Source: Streptococcus penaeicida (GTDB taxonomy: Bacteria > Bacillota > Bacilli > Lactobacillales > Streptococcaceae). From it: a stretch of DNA of 64,000 nucleotides. Of the stretch, positions 47,046 through 56,730 are shown piece after piece. The stretch spans positions 1-64,000 of the forward strand of contig NZ_LOCM01000020.1 in NCBI RefSeq assembly GCF_002887775.1, written 5' to 3'. The notes below the pieces were generated by a model that was given only the letters and a program-made list of their open reading frames with translations, ran no database searches and had not been told where the DNA came from. Each line of letters opens with the position of its first letter. Within the stretch, counting starts at the first letter, position 1. A program made the translations under genes and the position numbers.

Positions 47046-48779
47046 TTAAGCTTCTGGTAAATATGTTTTTGCTAATTCAAGTACTTCTTCAGCTGTTGAA
47101 CATTCTGTTAAAGCACGTTGTGCGTATTCACGCATTTTAGCTGTATCTAAAGTTTTCATCAAGCTACGTGTCCGTAATACTGAAGTAGCTGACATAGAGA
47201 ATTCATCTAAGCCCATACCCACAAGTAATGGAACAGCTTGTTGATCTCCAGCCATTTCTCCACACATACCAGCCCATTTACCTTCAGCATGTGCTGATTT
47301 AATAACGTTGTTGATTAAACGTAGGATTGATGGGTTATATGGTTGGTAAAGGTATGAAACTTGTTCATTCATACGGTCAGCAGCCATTGTGTATTGAATT
47401 AAGTCGTTTGTTCCAATTGAGAAGAAGTCTACTTCTTTCGCAAATTGGTCAGCCAACATTGCTGCTGCAGGGATTTCAATCATGATACCAACTTGGATGT
47501 CATTGGCAACTGCGATACCTTCTGCTTCAAGTTTAGCTTTTTCTTCATTGAAGACAGCTTTTGCTGCACGAAATTCTTTCAAAAGTGCAACCATTGGGAA
47601 CATAATACGAAGTTGTCCGTGAACAGATGCACGTAATAAGGCACGCATTTGTGTACGGAACATGGCATCCCCTGTTTCAGAAATTGAAATACGAAGGGCA
47701 CGATATCCCAAGAAAGGATTCATTTCTTTAGGAAGGTCAAAGTATGGTAACTCCTTATCACCACCGATGTCCATTGTACGAACCACAACTGGTTTACCAT
47801 TCATTCCTTCTAAAACAGCTTTGTAAGCTTCATATTGTTCATCTTCAGTTGGGAAGTCTTGTGAATCCATGTATAAGAATTCTGTACGGTAGAGACCAAC
47901 TGCTTCCGCACCATTTTCGTTAACGCCTTCAACGTCTTTTGGTGTTCCAATATTTGCTGCTAATTCAAAATGTTTGCCATCAGCAGTTACTGTTTCAGCA
48001 TCTTTTAAGAGAGCCCATTCAGCTTTTTGTTTAGCGTAAGCTGCACCAGCTTCTTTAAAGGCAAGAATTTGTTCTTCACTCGGGTTAATGATAACTTCAC
48101 CAGTAATCCCGTTAACCGCAACCATGTCTCCATCGTTAACACGTTTTGTGATGTCATTTGTTCCTAAAACCGCAGCGATTTCAAGTGTACGTGCCATGAT
48201 AGCAGAGTGACTTGTACGTCCACCGATGTTTGTAACAAAAGCTTTAACAAATTGTTTATTTAATTGAGCTGTATCTGAAGGCGTCAAGTCATGAGCGATG
48301 ACAATTGATTCTTCATTGATGGTAGCTGGGTTAGGTAATTTAACGCCTAAAAGGTGTGCTAATACACGTTTTGCAACGTCTTTAATATCCGCTGCACGTT
48401 CTTGCATATATGGGTTATCTTCCATTCCTTCAAAGATAGTGATGAACATGTCAGTCACTTCTTTAAGACCAGTTTCTGCATTAGTTTGTTTTGCACGAAT
48501 GGTTTCTTTGATTTGGCTGATCATTTCAGGGTCAGACAAGACCATTAAATGCGCATCAAAAACAGAAGCTGCTTCTTCGCCTAAGCTTTCTACTGCTTTC
48601 TCACGGATAACAGAAAGCTCGTCTTGTGAAGCTTGTAATGCTACATCAAGGCGAGCTTCTTCTGCGTTTGTATCTTCGACTGTAACAGTCTCAAATGACA
48701 AATCCGGTTGAACTAGTAGATATGCTTTAGCAACAGCAACACCATCAGAGGCTGCAATTCCATTAAGCATTTCTGTCAT
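47046..48779 (-). CDS. ptsI: PTS enzyme I
   Basis: 577 residues. Phosphoenolpyruvate-protein phosphotransferase that phosphorylates HPr to drive PTS sugar uptake. Phospho-acceptor His191 lies in [15 protein letters not shown]; the C-terminal PEP-binding barrel carries [20 protein letters not shown] and [14 protein letters not shown], and the catalytic Cys is in GMCGEMAGD. Begins 4 bp after the ptsH stop, in one operon with it. Confidence 0.95.
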   Translation of the reverse strand: MTEMLNGIAASDGVAVAKAYLLVQPDLSFETVTVEDTNAEEARLDVALQASQDELSVIREKAVESLGEEAASVFDAHLMVLSDPEMISQIKETIRAKQTNAETGLKEVTDMFITIFEGMEDNPYMQERAADIKDVAKRVLAHLLGVKLPNPATINEESIVIAHDLTPSDTAQLNKQFVKAFVTNIGGRTSHSAIMARTLEIAAVLGTNDITKRVNDGDMVAVNGITGEVIINPSEEQILAFKEAGAAYAKQKAEWALLKDAETVTADGKHFELAANIGTPKDVEGVNENGAEAVGLYRTEFLYMDSQDFPTEDEQYEAYKAVLEGMNGKPVVVRTMDIGGDKELPYFDLPKEMNPFLGYRALRISISETGDAMFRTQMRALLRASVHGQLRIMFPMVALLKEFRAAKAVFNEEKAKLEAEGIAVANDIQVGIMIEIPAAAMLADQFAKEVDFFSIGTNDLIQYTMAADRMNEQVSYLYQPYNPSILRLINNVIKSAHAEGKWAGMCGEMAGDQQAVPLLVGMGLDEFSMSATSVLRTRSLMKTLDTAKMREYAQRALTECSTAEEVLELAKTYLPEA

Positions 48780-48783
48780 AGTT

Positions 48784-49047
48784 TTATGCCAATCCTTCTT
48801 TAGTCATTGTTTCTTCGATAGCTGCGATAGCGTCATCAGCGTCAGCACCTTCAGCTGAGATAGTAACATCAGCACCTTGACCAACACCTAGGCTCATTAC
48901 GCCCATGATTGATTTCAAGTTTACAGCTTTACCTTTATAGTCTAAAGTGATATCTGAAGCAAATTTGCTAGCTGTTTGAACTAGTAGTGTAGCTGGACGT
49001 GCGTGAATTCCTGTTTCTGCAACAATGTGAAAATCTTTTGAAGCCAT
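48784..49047 (-). CDS. ptsH: HPr phosphocarrier protein
   Basis: 87 residues. Carries phosphate from enzyme I on His15 (TGIHARPAT) and is regulated by HPr kinase at Ser46 ([11 protein letters not shown]); the Ser-P form is the CcpA co-repressor, which would act at the cre sites in the uronate cluster. SD AAGGAG. First gene of ptsHI with a strong promoter. Confidence 0.96.
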   Translation of the reverse strand: MASKDFHIVAETGIHARPATLLVQTASKFASDITLDYKGKAVNLKSIMGVMSLGVGQGADVTISAEGADADDAIAAIEETMTKEGLA

Positions 49048-49113
49048 AGTATGGTTCTCCTTTTAATAGTTGTGTATTTTTGAGCTACCACATGGTAACC
49101 CTTACAATAACAG

Positions 49114-49142
49114 ATTATAGCATATTGTCTTTTGGTTTTCAA
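49114..49142 (-). promoter_or_regulatory. ptsHI promoter
   Basis: -35 TTGAAA (49142-49137), 17-bp spacer, extended -10 TGC-TATAAT (49119-49114 for the hexamer). Near-consensus, as expected for a highly expressed operon. Confidence 0.8.
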
Positions 49143-49157
49143 GATTAAATCTTCTGT

Positions 49158-49400
49158 CTAGCTAAAAGCTAATAAAATTTTCACAATATTTTCATTGCTT
49201 TCTTTTTGCTTATAATGCCTACTTATTAAGTGTTGACTAAAAGCATAGCCAAATTCCCAAGCAATATTTCTGAATTTTTCATTGATAATTTCACTATCTT
49301 TTACAATCAAAATTCTCAATGATTCGGAGGATAACAAGGGAATATTTAGACGAAAAAACAATCTTTTAGTATATTCATTCGCTTTTGTTGGATTTGTTTT
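49158..49400 (-). pseudogene. Probable gene remnant between ptsH and nrdH
   Basis: Most of 49143-49449 has no intact gene. A minus-strand frame encodes EYTKRLFFRLNIPLLSSES and then about 55 more residues to a stop at 49158. It has no ATG and no ribosome site; only a TTG could start it. A neighbouring frame offers a short ATG peptide that would join after a one-base shift. Function and family were not recognised. Confidence 0.3.
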
Positions 49401-49449
49401 TATAACTTAATCCGATTAAGCCAGTCATTATCGCAGTTTCCAAGTGTTT

Positions 49450-49465
49450 ATACTATATATAGTGC
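49450..49465 (+). promoter_or_regulatory. NrdR box 1 upstream of nrdH
   Basis: ATACTATATATAGTGC, close to the NrdR consensus ACACTATATATAGTGT. Its centre is 32 bp (three helical turns) from box 2, the usual pairing. Confidence 0.8.
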
Positions 49466-49481
49466 TTTGTTTAAATATGCA

Positions 49482-49497
49482 CCCCAAAATATTGTGT
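49482..49497 (+). promoter_or_regulatory. NrdR box 2 upstream of nrdH
   Basis: CCCCAAAATATTGTGT, a standard NrdR box variant, 19 bp before the -35 element. NrdR would repress class Ib RNR genes when dATP is high. Confidence 0.8.
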
Positions 49498-49515
49498 TTT
49501 TTTCAGGTAAAAACC

Positions 49516-49544
49516 TTGCATTTTATATACAAATTCTATATGAT
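49516..49544 (+). promoter_or_regulatory. nrdHE promoter
   Basis: -35 TTGCAT (49516-49521), 17-bp spacer, -10 TATGAT (49539-49544), 33 nt before the nrdH ATG. Confidence 0.65.
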
Positions 49545-49577
49545 ATTAGAGTATTGAAAAATTCGAAGGAGAAAACT

Positions 49578-49796
49578 ATGATCAAACTTTATTCTAAAAA
49601 TAATTGTATGCAATGTAAAATGACCAAAAAATTCCTAGAGCAAAACGGTGCTACTTTCAAAGAAATTAATATTGATGAGCATCCTGAAAAAATTGATTAC
49701 GTGAAAAGCCTAGGTTTTACAGCTGCTCCAGTTATCGAAAGTGACCAGATGGTTTTCTCAGGATTCCAACCTGCTAAACTAAAAGAAATTATTTAA
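49578..49796 (+). CDS. nrdH: NrdH glutaredoxin-like electron donor
   Basis: 72 residues. Reduces the class Ib ribonucleotide reductase. Redox pair CMQC (10-13) in LYSKNNCMQCKMTKKFL, and the C-terminal FTAAPVIE and SGFQPAKL segments are NrdH hallmarks. Start at 49578 with GAAGGAGA upstream; the open frame continues upstream through the promoter and is not used. Followed after 18 bp by nrdE. No nrdI lies in this cluster, although NrdF assembly of the manganese cofactor normally needs it. Confidence 0.92.
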   Translation: MIKLYSKNNCMQCKMTKKFLEQNGATFKEINIDEHPEKIDYVKSLGFTAAPVIESDQMVFSGFQPAKLKEII

Positions 49797-49814
49797 GGAT
49801 TAAGGAAGTTTTTT

Positions 49815-51974
49815 ATGAGTCTTAAAGATATTGGCGATATTTCTTATTTCCGCCTTAACAATGAAATTAATCGTCCCGTTAATGGAAAAATTCCATTAAA
49901 TAAGGATAAAGAAGCTCTCGATGCCTTTTTCAAAGAAAATGTTATCCCAAATACAAAGCAATTTGCTTCTATTACGGATAAAATTAATTTTCTTATGGAA
50001 AATGACTATATCGAAAAAGCATTTATTAAAAAATATAAGCCTGAATTTATTGAGGAATTAGCTGCTATTATCAAAGCTGAAGATTTTCACTTTAAATCAT
50101 TCATGGCTGCCTATAAATTTTACCAACAGTATGCTTTAAAAACTAATGATGGTAACTACTACTTGGAAAGCCTTGAAGATCGGGTTATGTTCAATGCCCT
50201 TTACTTCGCAGATGGGAATGAAGAATTAGCAAAAGATCTGGCTATTGAAATGATTAATCAGCGCTACCAACCTGCTACGCCATCATTCTTGAATGCTGGT
50301 CGCAGCCGCCGTGGTGAATTAGTTTCTTGTTTCTTGATTCAAGTAACAGATGATATGAACTCCATTGGCCGTTCCATTAACTCTGCTCTGCAATTATCCC
50401 GTATCGGTGGTGGCGTAGGTATTACCTTATCCAACTTACGTGAAGCTGGAGCACCAATTAAGGGTTATGCGGGAGCTGCTTCTGGTGTGGTTCCTGTTAT
50501 GAAGCTTTTCGAAGATTCTTTCTCATACTCTAACCAACTGGGGCAAAGACAAGGGGCAGGTGTTGTTTACTTGAACATCTTCCACCCAGACGTGATTGCC
50601 TTCCTTTCTACTAAGAAAGAAAATGCTGATGAAAAAGTCCGTGTTAAAACCCTCTCACTTGGCTTAACAGTTCCTGATAAGTTCTATGAGTTAGCTCGAA
50701 ATAATGAAGATATGTACCTCTTCAGTCCTTATGACGTTGAACGTGAATATGGAGTTGCTTTTAACTATATCGATATTACTGAAAAGTACGATGAGTTGCT
50801 TGCCAACCCTAAAATCACTAAGACTAAGCTTCGCGCTCGTGACCTTGAAACCGAGATTTCTAAACTACAACAAGAATCTGGTTACCCATACATCATCAAC
50901 ATTGATACTGCTAATAAAGCAAACCCTATAGATGGTAAGATTGTTATGAGTAATTTGTGCTCAGAAATCCTCCAAGTTCAAAAGCCAAGTGTCATCAATG
51001 ACGCTCAAGAATTCCTTGAATTGGGTACTGATATTTCATGTAACTTGGGTTCTACTAACATTCTAAACATGATGACATCGCCAGACTTTGGTCGCTCTAT
51101 TAAAGCAATGACACGTGCCTTAACCTATGTGACGGATTCTTCGCAAATTGAAGCTGTGCCAACCATCAAGAACGGAAATCAACAAGCCCACACCTTTGGA
51201 CTTGGGGCAATGGGTCTACACTCCTTCTTAGCACAAAATCACATTGAATATGGAAGTCCTGAATCGGTAGAATTCACGGACATCTACTTCATGCTAATGA
51301 ATTATTGGACCCTGGTGGAATCAAATAACATCGCCCGTGAACGCAAAACAACTTTTGTTGGGTTCGAGAATTCTAAATACGCAGATGGTACTTACTTTGA
51401 TAAGTATGTGACTGGTCGATTTGTTCCCAAATCAGACTTGGTTAAAGGTCTCTTCAAGGAGCATTTTATTCCTCAGGCAGCCGATTGGGAAGCTCTTCGT
51501 CAAGCTGTTCAAAAAGATGGTCTCTATCACCAAAACCGTTTAGCGGTGGCACCAAATGGTTCAATCTCATACATCAATGACTGCTCTGCTTCTATTCACC
51601 CAATCACTCAAAGAATTGAAGAACGTCAAGAGAAGAAAATAGGTAAGATTTACTACCCAGCCAATGGGTTGTCTACTGACACTATCCCATACTACACTTC
51701 TGCTTATGACATGGATATGCGTAAGGTAATTGATGTCTATGCCGCAGCGACAGAGCATGTGGATCAAGGCTTATCATTGACTTTATTCTTACGTAGTGAA
51801 CTGCCTAAGGAAATTTACGAGTGGAAAACTGAAAGCAAACAAACAACCCGTGACCTTTCAATTCTTCGTAACTACGCCTTTAATAAAGGGATTAAATCAA
51901 TCTATTATGTCCGCACCTTTACTGATGATGGTGAAGAAGTTGGCGCAAATCAATGTGAGTCTTGTGTTATCTAA
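49815..51974 (+). CDS. nrdE: Class Ib ribonucleotide reductase, alpha subunit
   Basis: 719 residues. Reduces ribonucleotide diphosphates. N-terminal segment lacks the long ATP cone of class Ia, consistent with Ib. Active-site features: FLNAGRSRRGELVSCFLI (first redox Cys), NLCSEI in the Asn-Cys-Glu radical motif, and the C-terminal NQCESCVI Cys pair reduced by NrdH. In one transcript with nrdH behind NrdR boxes; a structured spacer separates it from nrdF. Confidence 0.94.
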   Translation: MSLKDIGDISYFRLNNEINRPVNGKIPLNKDKEALDAFFKENVIPNTKQFASITDKINFLMENDYIEKAFIKKYKPEFIEELAAIIKAEDFHFKSFMAAYKFYQQYALKTNDGNYYLESLEDRVMFNALYFADGNEELAKDLAIEMINQRYQPATPSFLNAGRSRRGELVSCFLIQVTDDMNSIGRSINSALQLSRIGGGVGITLSNLREAGAPIKGYAGAASGVVPVMKLFEDSFSYSNQLGQRQGAGVVYLNIFHPDVIAFLSTKKENADEKVRVKTLSLGLTVPDKFYELARNNEDMYLFSPYDVEREYGVAFNYIDITEKYDELLANPKITKTKLRARDLETEISKLQQESGYPYIINIDTANKANPIDGKIVMSNLCSEILQVQKPSVINDAQEFLELGTDISCNLGSTNILNMMTSPDFGRSIKAMTRALTYVTDSSQIEAVPTIKNGNQQAHTFGLGAMGLHSFLAQNHIEYGSPESVEFTDIYFMLMNYWTLVESNNIARERKTTFVGFENSKYADGTYFDKYVTGRFVPKSDLVKGLFKEHFIPQAADWEALRQAVQKDGLYHQNRLAVAPNGSISYINDCSASIHPITQRIEERQEKKIGKIYYPANGLSTDTIPYYTSAYDMDMRKVIDVYAAATEHVDQGLSLTLFLRSELPKEIYEWKTESKQTTRDLSILRNYAFNKGIKSIYYVRTFTDDGEEVGANQCESCVI

Positions 51975-52000
51975 TCAAAAACATAACATGTCAAGGTACA

Positions 52001-52020
52001 TTCATTCATTAATGAATGAA
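52001..52020. repeat. Perfect 20-bp palindrome between nrdE and nrdF
   Basis: TTCATTCATTAATGAATGAA has no central spacer. It starts 27 bp after the nrdE stop. Confidence 0.8.
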
Positions 52021-52046
52021 GATTAAGACTTGAACAATAAAAAAAC

Positions 52047-52078
52047 GCCAGTAATCCACTCAAGAATGGGTTGCTGGC
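52047..52078 (+). other. Intercistronic RNA hairpin between nrdE and nrdF
   Basis: GCCAGTAATCCA pairs with TGGGTTGCTGGC through 12 bp. Two pairs are G-U only in the plus-strand RNA and would be A-C mismatches in the antisense, so the structure belongs to the nrd mRNA. No T run follows. A processing or mRNA-stability role is inferred. Confidence 0.6.
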
Positions 52079-52126
52079 TTATGATATGGTTTTTCATATC
52101 GACTACTCTTTAGGAGAACTTAAGAA

Positions 52127-53086
52127 ATGACAACTTATTATGAAGCAATAAACTGGAATGAGATCGAAGATGTCATCGATAAATCCACTTGGGAAAAATT
52201 AACCGAGCAATTTTGGCTTGATACCCGTATCCCACTTTCAAACGACTTGGATGACTGGCGCAAATTGTCAGCTCAAGAAAAAGATTTAGTTGGTAAGGTC
52301 TTTGGAGGGCTTACTTTGCTAGATACCATGCAATCTGAAACTGGTGTTGAAGCTATTCGTGCAGATGTCAGAACGCCTCACGAAGAAGCTGTCCTCAATA
52401 ATATCCAGTTCATGGAATCAGTCCACGCTAAATCTTATTCTTCTATCTTTTCAACATTAAATACCAAAAAAGAAATTGAAGAGATTTTTGAATGGACAAA
52501 CAATAATGAATTCTTGCAGAAGAAAGCTAAAATCATTAACGAGATTTATGCAAACGGCGATGCCTTACAAAAGAAAGTTGCCTCTACTTACTTAGAAACT
52601 TTCCTCTTCTATTCTGGCTTTTTTACGCCATTATATTACCTTGGTAATAACAAGTTGGCTAACGTGGCTGAAATCATTAAATTAATCATTCGTGATGAAT
52701 CTGTCCATGGAACCTATATTGGTTATAAATTCCAACTTGGCTTCAATGAACTTCCTGAAGACCAACAAGAGAGTTTCAGAGAATGGATGTATGATCTCCT
52801 TTATCAACTCTACGAAAATGAAGAAGATTACACAAAATCACTTTATGATCAAGTTGGCTGGACTGAGGAAGTCATGACCTTCCTTCGCTATAATGCTAAT
52901 AAAGCTTTGATGAATTTAGGACAAGACCCACTATTCCCGGATACTGCTAATGATGTTAACCCTATCGTTATGAATGGTATCTCGACTGGGACATCTAATC
53001 ATGACTTCTTTAGTCAGGTTGGTAATGGCTACTTACTCGGTTCTGTAGAATCTATGCAAGATGACGACTACACAATGGGACTTTAA
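52127..53086 (+). CDS. nrdF: Class Ib ribonucleotide reductase, beta subunit
   Basis: 319 residues. Provides the tyrosyl radical through a dimanganese or diiron site. Ligands are visible as TLLDTMQSETG, NIQFMESVHAKSYS and LIIRDESVHGTYIGYKF, with the radical Tyr in the expected helix. AGGAG lies 12 nt before the ATG. It follows nrdE after 152 bp of structured spacer and ends at a terminator. Confidence 0.94.
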   Translation: MTTYYEAINWNEIEDVIDKSTWEKLTEQFWLDTRIPLSNDLDDWRKLSAQEKDLVGKVFGGLTLLDTMQSETGVEAIRADVRTPHEEAVLNNIQFMESVHAKSYSSIFSTLNTKKEIEEIFEWTNNNEFLQKKAKIINEIYANGDALQKKVASTYLETFLFYSGFFTPLYYLGNNKLANVAEIIKLIIRDESVHGTYIGYKFQLGFNELPEDQQESFREWMYDLLYQLYENEEDYTKSLYDQVGWTEEVMTFLRYNANKALMNLGQDPLFPDTANDVNPIVMNGISTGTSNHDFFSQVGNGYLLGSVESMQDDDYTMGL

Positions 53087-53099
53087 AACAATATAATCA

Positions 53100-53130
53100 A
53101 AAAAGTTGAAGAATTGCTTCAGCTTTTTTA
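53100..53130 (+). terminator. Terminator after nrdF
   Basis: AGTTGAAG / CTTCAGCT stem with one wobble, then six T on the plus strand. Confidence 0.8.
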
Positions 53131-53198
53131 ATTTATCAAAATTTTCTTTTATTCTTAAGCTTATATTAGAGGCTAAGCTTTCAAAGCCTAAAAGCTTT

Positions 53199-53207
53199 TG
53201 TTATAAT
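53199..53207 (+). promoter_or_regulatory. Extended -10 of the ClC gene
   Basis: TGT-TATAAT, ending exactly 6 nt before the ATG at 53214. Confidence 0.75.
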
Positions 53208-53213
53208 GATATT

Positions 53214-54470
53214 ATGAATAAATCTATTGAAAATCAGTTAAGGTGGCTTGCACTACTACTCTTAACTGGAATAACAGCAGGCCTAGTTGCCAGCACCCTC
53301 ACGGTTCTCATCCACTTGATTCAGACCTTGAGTTTCGGTAACCACACCGGTGCCTTTAGCTTGGAAATTGCTGATATTTCACCTTTCAGACGCTCTTTAG
53401 CGGTTATTTGTGCTGGATTGGTTGCTGCCTTTGGCTGGTATACTCTTGGCAAATACGCTAAACCTTTTTATACCATTAAGGCCATTGTCCACGAACATAC
53501 AGAAACCCATCCCATGTCACAATTTTTTCATGGCATCTTACAACTAGTGACTGTCTCTATGGGTTCTCCCCTGGGCCGAGAAGGAGCATCTCGTGAAGTT
53601 TCAGTGGCTCTAACAGCTAGCTGGCTCCACTTTTTCCAGCTGACCAAAGAAGAGATTAGCTTACTATTAGCCTGTGCTTCTGGAGCCGCACTCGGTGCCG
53701 TCTATAATGCCCCACTAGCCACTCTTATCTTTATTTTAGAAAACATTCTCCTCAAATGGTCCAAACGCAATTTTCTATCAGCAACCATCACATCCTTTAT
53801 GGCCGTCTGGACAGTCCGTTTGATTTCCGGTAACGAAGTCCAATATTTCTTAAAACCCTTAAGTTGGAATCCCTATCTCTTTGTCTGGGCTTGCCTTTTT
53901 GGTTTGATCATTGCCATCCTTATCTTTGCATACAAAGCACTCCTCACTGCTATCCCTAAACGACATTTGGCTTCCAGTAAGTATATTTATATGGTTGTCG
54001 CCTCCTTCATGCTTGCCGCCCTTCTTTCTATTGCTTTTCCACAAATTCTAGGAAATGGCAAAGCAGGATTACTTTTTTTCCTACATGCCAAACAAGATTT
54101 ACCCTATACTAGTGGGTTACTGTTGGCAAAAGCTGTCGCTGTCTATGTGACCTTTTACGCTGGAACCTATGGCGGAAAAATCGCACCATCCATGATGATG
54201 GGCGGTGGACTAGGCTTGTTAGCAGCTGTTTTTTGGAATAGTTTTTTGCCCGATATATCAGTTGCCTTTGCAATTGTTATTGGAGCAGCCCTATTCCTAG
54301 CCATCATCAACAATATTCCTATTGCCGCCATTTTCTTTCTGGTAGAAATTACTGGACAACCCCTCTGGAACGGTCTTCCCATCGCAACAGCTATTTTAGC
54401 CGCATTGGCTTGTCAAAAATTAGCCCAACAAATGATTAAAAAAGACCGATCAGCAAGAACCATTTCTTAA
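53214..54470 (+). CDS. ClC-family chloride channel/antiporter
   Basis: 418 residues from 53214 (MNKSIENQLRW). About ten or more membrane helices. The selectivity motifs are recognisable: GSPLGREGAS for GxGxPxREGP-like motif (Ser-x-Gly and the gating Glu in GREG), GAALGAVYNAPLA and GGKIAPSMMMGGGLG. Could be a chloride or fluoride transporter; ClC-F proteins differ in these motifs, so chloride/proton exchange is more likely. No SD: the ATG sits 6 nt after an extended -10, so a leaderless mRNA is predicted. The upstream in-frame region to 53106 crosses the nrdF terminator and is not coding. Confidence 0.85.
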   Translation: MNKSIENQLRWLALLLLTGITAGLVASTLTVLIHLIQTLSFGNHTGAFSLEIADISPFRRSLAVICAGLVAAFGWYTLGKYAKPFYTIKAIVHEHTETHPMSQFFHGILQLVTVSMGSPLGREGASREVSVALTASWLHFFQLTKEEISLLLACASGAALGAVYNAPLATLIFILENILLKWSKRNFLSATITSFMAVWTVRLISGNEVQYFLKPLSWNPYLFVWACLFGLIIAILIFAYKALLTAIPKRHLASSKYIYMVVASFMLAALLSIAFPQILGNGKAGLLFFLHAKQDLPYTSGLLLAKAVAVYVTFYAGTYGGKIAPSMMMGGGLGLLAAVFWNSFLPDISVAFAIVIGAALFLAIINNIPIAAIFFLVEITGQPLWNGLPIATAILAALACQKLAQQMIKKDRSARTIS

Positions 54471-54555
54471 TTTTTCTGAAATGGCTAGTGCTTGGTCTGG
54501 TTTTCTTGTCATTTTTCAGTGAAAAAATCGTCATGAAACGTTCATAATGATAATT

Positions 54556-54598
54556 GAAAAAAACTTTGTCAATTCTAACACTGACAAAGTATTTTTTT
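54556..54598. terminator. Bidirectional terminator between ClC and aminotransferase genes
   Basis: ACTTTGTCA / TGACAAAGT stem with A and T runs on the two sides, shared by the convergent genes. Confidence 0.85.
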
Positions 54599-54601
54599 AC
54601 A

Positions 54602-55777
54602 TTAAAATAAGTTTAATTTGGCAATTCGGGCAACAGCTTCTTCCAACCTATCAGGATCTACTAAGAGACCGATCCGAACATAGTGATCGCCTAGCTCCCC
54701 AAAACCAATCCCTGGTGCAACTGCGACATGGGCTTTGTCTAACAAGAGATCTGCGAAGCTTTGACTGGTATAGCCTTTGGCGACGGGCATCCAGGCATAA
54801 AAGGAGCCTTTAGAGTCAAAGGCCTTCCAGCCAATTCTGGCAGCGGCAGCCACGAAGGCTTCTCGGCGTTGATCGTAAAGCTTGTTTAAGTTTCTTACTG
54901 CCTGCGCTGATCGTCTATCCTCAAGAGCCTTAATACCAGCTTCTTGGACAGCAGGGAAGACGCTAACGAAAAGATGATCCTGAATCAGATTGAGGGCTTC
55001 GATGATTTCAGCATTACCAACAGCAAAAGCCAGGCGCCAACCAGCCATATTAAAGGTTTTTGAGAAGGTATAAATTTCAATTCCGACTTCTTTAGCGCCT
55101 GGTGTGCTGAGGAAACTTGGGTTTTCAAAGCCATCATATCCTAGGGCACCATATGCGAAGTCACTAATAATGGCAACTTCATATCTTTTAGCCCAAACCA
55201 CCAACTCTTGGTAAAATTCAAATGTCGCTACCGCACCCGTTGGATTATTTGGATAATTGAGAATCATCATTTTAGCTTTTCTGGCTACATCTTCTGGAAT
55301 AGACTTCAAATCTGGTAAAAATTGATTTTCTTCTAGTAGTGGATATGTCACAAAATCAGCTTTGCCCAAAGCAATTCCAGACAAATAATCAGGGTAACCT
55401 GGATCTGGTAAGAGGATTAAATCACCAGGATTTGTTAGAGCCCACGGAAGTTCAACTAACCCAATTTTAGCACCACCTAGAACACAAACTTCTTGATTGG
55501 CATCCAGCTTAACGCCATATTCCTTCTGGTAGAAATTGACAATAGCTTCTTTAAAATTGGGATTTCCACGAAATTGAGAGTACTTATGTGATTGAGGATT
55601 TTTAGCCGCCTCTACCAAGCCATCAACGATAAAATCATAGGTAGGTTGATCTGGATTCCCTTGGCCTAAATTGATGACATCATGACCTTTCGCTACTTTT
55701 GCATTCACTTTGGCTACGAGACTAGCAAAAAATTGTGGCGGTAATGCTTTTAATAATTCTGATTGTTCAAATGACAT
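54602..55777 (-). CDS. Class I/II pyridoxal-phosphate aminotransferase
   Basis: 391 residues. N-terminal INLGQGNPDQPT, HKYSQFRGNPNFKEAI, the NYPNNPTG motif, and the PLP lysine in YTFSKTFNMAGWRLAF are intact. Resembles the YkrV/MtnE and PatA groups. It lies 9 bp downstream of a nitrilase-family gene, the arrangement of glutamine transaminase and omega-amidase pairs, which transaminate keto acids such as KMTB with glutamine. This pairing supports that role but substrate specificity is inferred. Confidence 0.85.
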   Translation of the reverse strand: MSFEQSELLKALPPQFFASLVAKVNAKVAKGHDVINLGQGNPDQPTYDFIVDGLVEAAKNPQSHKYSQFRGNPNFKEAIVNFYQKEYGVKLDANQEVCVLGGAKIGLVELPWALTNPGDLILLPDPGYPDYLSGIALGKADFVTYPLLEENQFLPDLKSIPEDVARKAKMMILNYPNNPTGAVATFEFYQELVVWAKRYEVAIISDFAYGALGYDGFENPSFLSTPGAKEVGIEIYTFSKTFNMAGWRLAFAVGNAEIIEALNLIQDHLFVSVFPAVQEAGIKALEDRRSAQAVRNLNKLYDQRREAFVAAAARIGWKAFDSKGSFYAWMPVAKGYTSQSFADLLLDKAHVAVAPGIGFGELGDHYVRIGLLVDPDRLEEAVARIAKLNLF

Positions 55778-55786
55778 GATTGCTCC

Positions 55787-56569
55787 TTACTTGTATAAAT
55801 CTGGCCGTCTGTCAGCAAAAACTGGAATGATTCCCCGAACTTGCTTGACTTGTTCAAGATCTAAAGTGACAGTCTTAACGAGTTCCATACCTTCTTCGTC
55901 TTTAAAGAGAAGCTCACCCATTGGATTAATGACCATTGAACGACCATTAAAATGATCATTAGGGCCTTTCCCGACGCGGTTAACTGCTACAACAAAGGCT
56001 TGATTCTCAACAGCCCGAGCCCGCAAAAGAATTTCCCACTGCTCAATCCGGCTGTCTGGCCATTGGGCAGAGACAAACAATATTTCCGCTCCTTGAGACA
56101 TTTGGCTACGCACCCATTCTGGAAAGCGGATGTCATAACAAATCAGTTGGGAAACTCTGACCTGGTCAATCTCAAATAGAGACTCTTGTTCACCAGCACT
56201 AATGTATTCATCCTCTGCCATTAAACCAAATAAATGGACCTTATCATAGTGATTGACGAGATGCCCTTTCCGATTAAAACTGTAAGCAGTATTATAAAAG
56301 CGGCCATCTCTTTCAACTGCAACTGATCCTGCAATGACATTGACATCATATTTTTTAGCAAAATCCGACATTAAGGCAATTGTTTCTTGACCCTGAAAAT
56401 CAGCAATGTCAGCTAATTCATTTAAAGCATAACCGGTATTCCACATTTCAGGTAAGATGATGACATCAGGCTGATCTGTCATAGCTTTTTCCATCAACTT
56501 CAAGGCACTTTCTTGATTTCGAGCTGGATCCTTATAAGTAACATCCATTTGGATAATCGAAACTTTCAT
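55787..56569 (-). CDS. Carbon-nitrogen hydrolase (omega-amidase/MtnU-like)
   Basis: 260 residues. The Glu-Lys-Cys triad is present: Glu in IILPEMWNTGY near 41, Lys in NHYDKVHLFG near 112 and Cys in SQLICYDIRFPEW near 145. Nit2/MtnU-type omega-amidases hydrolyse alpha-ketoglutaramate made by glutamine transaminases, which fits the aminotransferase immediately downstream. An N-carbamoylputrescine or other amidase is possible. The SD is weak (GAAAG/ATGAG). First gene of the two-gene operon. Confidence 0.85.
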   Translation of the reverse strand: MKVSIIQMDVTYKDPARNQESALKLMEKAMTDQPDVIILPEMWNTGYALNELADIADFQGQETIALMSDFAKKYDVNVIAGSVAVERDGRFYNTAYSFNRKGHLVNHYDKVHLFGLMAEDEYISAGEQESLFEIDQVRVSQLICYDIRFPEWVRSQMSQGAEILFVSAQWPDSRIEQWEILLRARAVENQAFVVAVNRVGKGPNDHFNGRSMVINPMGELLFKDEEGMELVKTVTLDLEQVKQVRGIIPVFADRRPDLYK

Positions 56570-56687
56570 ATAAACTCATTTCTTTCTTCATTTTTTTGAG
56601 TATTTCTATTATAGCAATAAAAAACAAACTTAGCCCATTCTATCATCTTATTAAAAGCTATAAGTAAGACTAATAGCTAAATCATCA

Positions 56688-56724
56688 AAAAAAGTGAAAA
56701 CAAATGCATTTTGTTTTCACTTTT
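56688..56724 (-). terminator. Terminator after alaS
   Basis: Long AAAAGTGAAAACAAA / TTTTGTTTTCACTTTT stem with a short loop, and T-rich sequence beyond. Confidence 0.85.
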
Positions 56725-56730
56725 CATTTA

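Noticed and set aside
52039..52078. Hairpin after a seven-A run read as a minus-strand terminator
   Set aside because: The stem has G-U pairs that become A-C mismatches on the minus strand, and no minus-strand gene lies upstream of it nearby.
53106..53213. Upstream extension of the ClC coding frame
   Set aside because: It runs through the nrdF terminator and the ClC promoter; its residues do not resemble a ClC N-terminus.
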